From Lutraria lutraria (Eukaryota > Mollusca > Bivalvia > Venerida > Mactridae), in NCBI GenBank assembly GCA_964023205.1, contig OZ026848.1, positions 30,863,912 to 30,927,911 of the forward strand: a stretch of DNA of 64,000 nucleotides, written 5' to 3'. Shown in pieces: positions 63,025 through 64,000 of this stretch. Position 1 is the stretch's first letter; every line of letters starts with the position of its first letter. A model generated the notes under the pieces. That model worked only from the letters and a program-made list of their open reading frames with translations. It had not been told where the DNA came from and ran no database searches. A program made the position numbers and the translations under genes.

Positions 63025-64000
63025 AATATAATATACATACTTTTATATATGTATTTACTTGACTTAAAGTCTGGATTGAATTTGATGTATCAGAAGATGC
63101 ATATACAATACATTAAAAATGTTTCTTATCCAAATGTAATCTTGAACAATACCTAGTGACTATGAAATATCTAATCGCATTCCACTCGAAAGAAATCGAC
63201 TGGCATAAAAATAAGATTAAACCAAATGCTAATACTGCAATATTTATTTCATTATAGATACTGTGGCTGGATTGATCTGATCTTTTCGTTACAGTTGAAA
63301 GTTTGTGTCGAAAGAAACTACCCATAGTTGTACAGTTCACTTGACTCTTAATTACGTAAAAGGTTAACATACAAAAGAGGGCAACACGTACATTTAACAA
63401 TTTAACTGATAGCCGAGGTTGTGAAAAAAACGATTCGTCCGTAAAGGCATCGGCGACATTTCACAGCATTCGTTGTACAGAGAAACATTTTAAATGATAA
63501 AGTATAAAAATACAGTTTATTCCAGAAATTCTAATTCTTATACTAAATATTGTTAGATAAACGCTTAGTAAATATGACATTTAAGCTCTTGTCAAGAACT
63601 TGCATGTATGCACTTTATATCGCTTATTGTCATATTTGTTTAGTTCGCACTATAATTGAAATTTGACATTGTTTGATTTTGTTTGACTATTATAATTTTA
63701 TTTTTACGTACGCACTGACTTAAATTGCTTAAGGTTTTTTTCACAATAGATTCATTTTCATGCATAATTTATGTTCATTATGTCATCCAAATATTGCACA
63801 ATGTTATTCTCAATATTGACAAATAACTGCTGCCTAAATATTGAACAGCTTAAATTTTACTCAATACTATTTTATGTTATGTATTTCTATGCGTAAATAT
63901 ACCCTATAGTTGAACTTTCCAACAAAAGACCTTAATGTGTAATAATGTTTTTATATTTTCTCATCTATTATATAGATAAGTGTGTGAAAGAAACTGACTG
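63025..64000 (+). other. Downstream of copy C; possible further exon at the window edge
   Basis: Mostly AT-rich DNA without a recognised exon. At 63971-63975 TATAG could be an acceptor followed by an open phase-1 stretch to the window end. If used with the donor at 63017, it would extend copy C. There is no way to decide from the window alone. Confidence 0.3.

Overview
The window is eukaryotic nuclear DNA, AT-rich, with short exons, long introns, GT-AG splice sites and many dispersed repeats. The ACTR3 gene, the tRNA-headed SINEs, a LINE with a 2A-like motif and the Ig-receptor family together suggest a lophotrochozoan, most likely a bivalve mollusc. That assignment is inference, because no rRNA or mitochondrial marker is present. 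None of the main genes is a single long ORF. I rebuilt them by joining exons whose splice phases agree, and each model closes exactly in frame.

Layout. (1) 2045-10980, plus strand: the last nine exons of ACTR3 (actin-related protein 3), with introns full of SINEs and MITEs. (2) 13.43-22.42 kb: a 9 kb minisatellite with three domains, of 21-bp, 27/28-bp and 21-bp units. It carries long but spurious open frames on both strands. (3) 23883-33839, plus strand: an eight-exon gene for a 283-residue basic and coiled-coil protein that I do not recognise. Its fifth intron holds a 3.3-kb antisense non-LTR retrotransposon (27.04-30.66 kb). (4) 35281-40418, minus strand: a five-exon gene for a 243-residue secreted protein with a galectin-like C-terminal half. 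The first intron starts within a few bases of a second, decayed LINE. (5) 43.2-63.0 kb: a cluster of immunoglobulin-superfamily receptor genes. Copy A (48258-53992, minus) is intact. Copy B (43251-45772, minus) is a broken duplicate. Copy C (56497-63024 or beyond, plus) is a divergent, domain-reduced paralog placed head-to-head with A.

The receptor cluster is the most interesting part. Copy A encodes a signal peptide, four Ig-like ectodomain exons, one transmembrane helix and a short tail with two YxxL/I tyrosines 11 residues apart, which fits the ITAM pattern of vertebrate activating immune receptors. All exons up to the transmembrane exon have phase-1 boundaries, so whole domains can be lost or swapped without breaking the frame. 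The three copies show this happening: C lacks two ectodomain exons, B has lost its signal, first-domain and transmembrane regions, and A and B share an almost identical tract that looks like recent gene conversion.

The rest is introns, UTRs and intergenic DNA with several MITE, SINE and minisatellite families. I saw no tRNA, rRNA or CRISPR locus.
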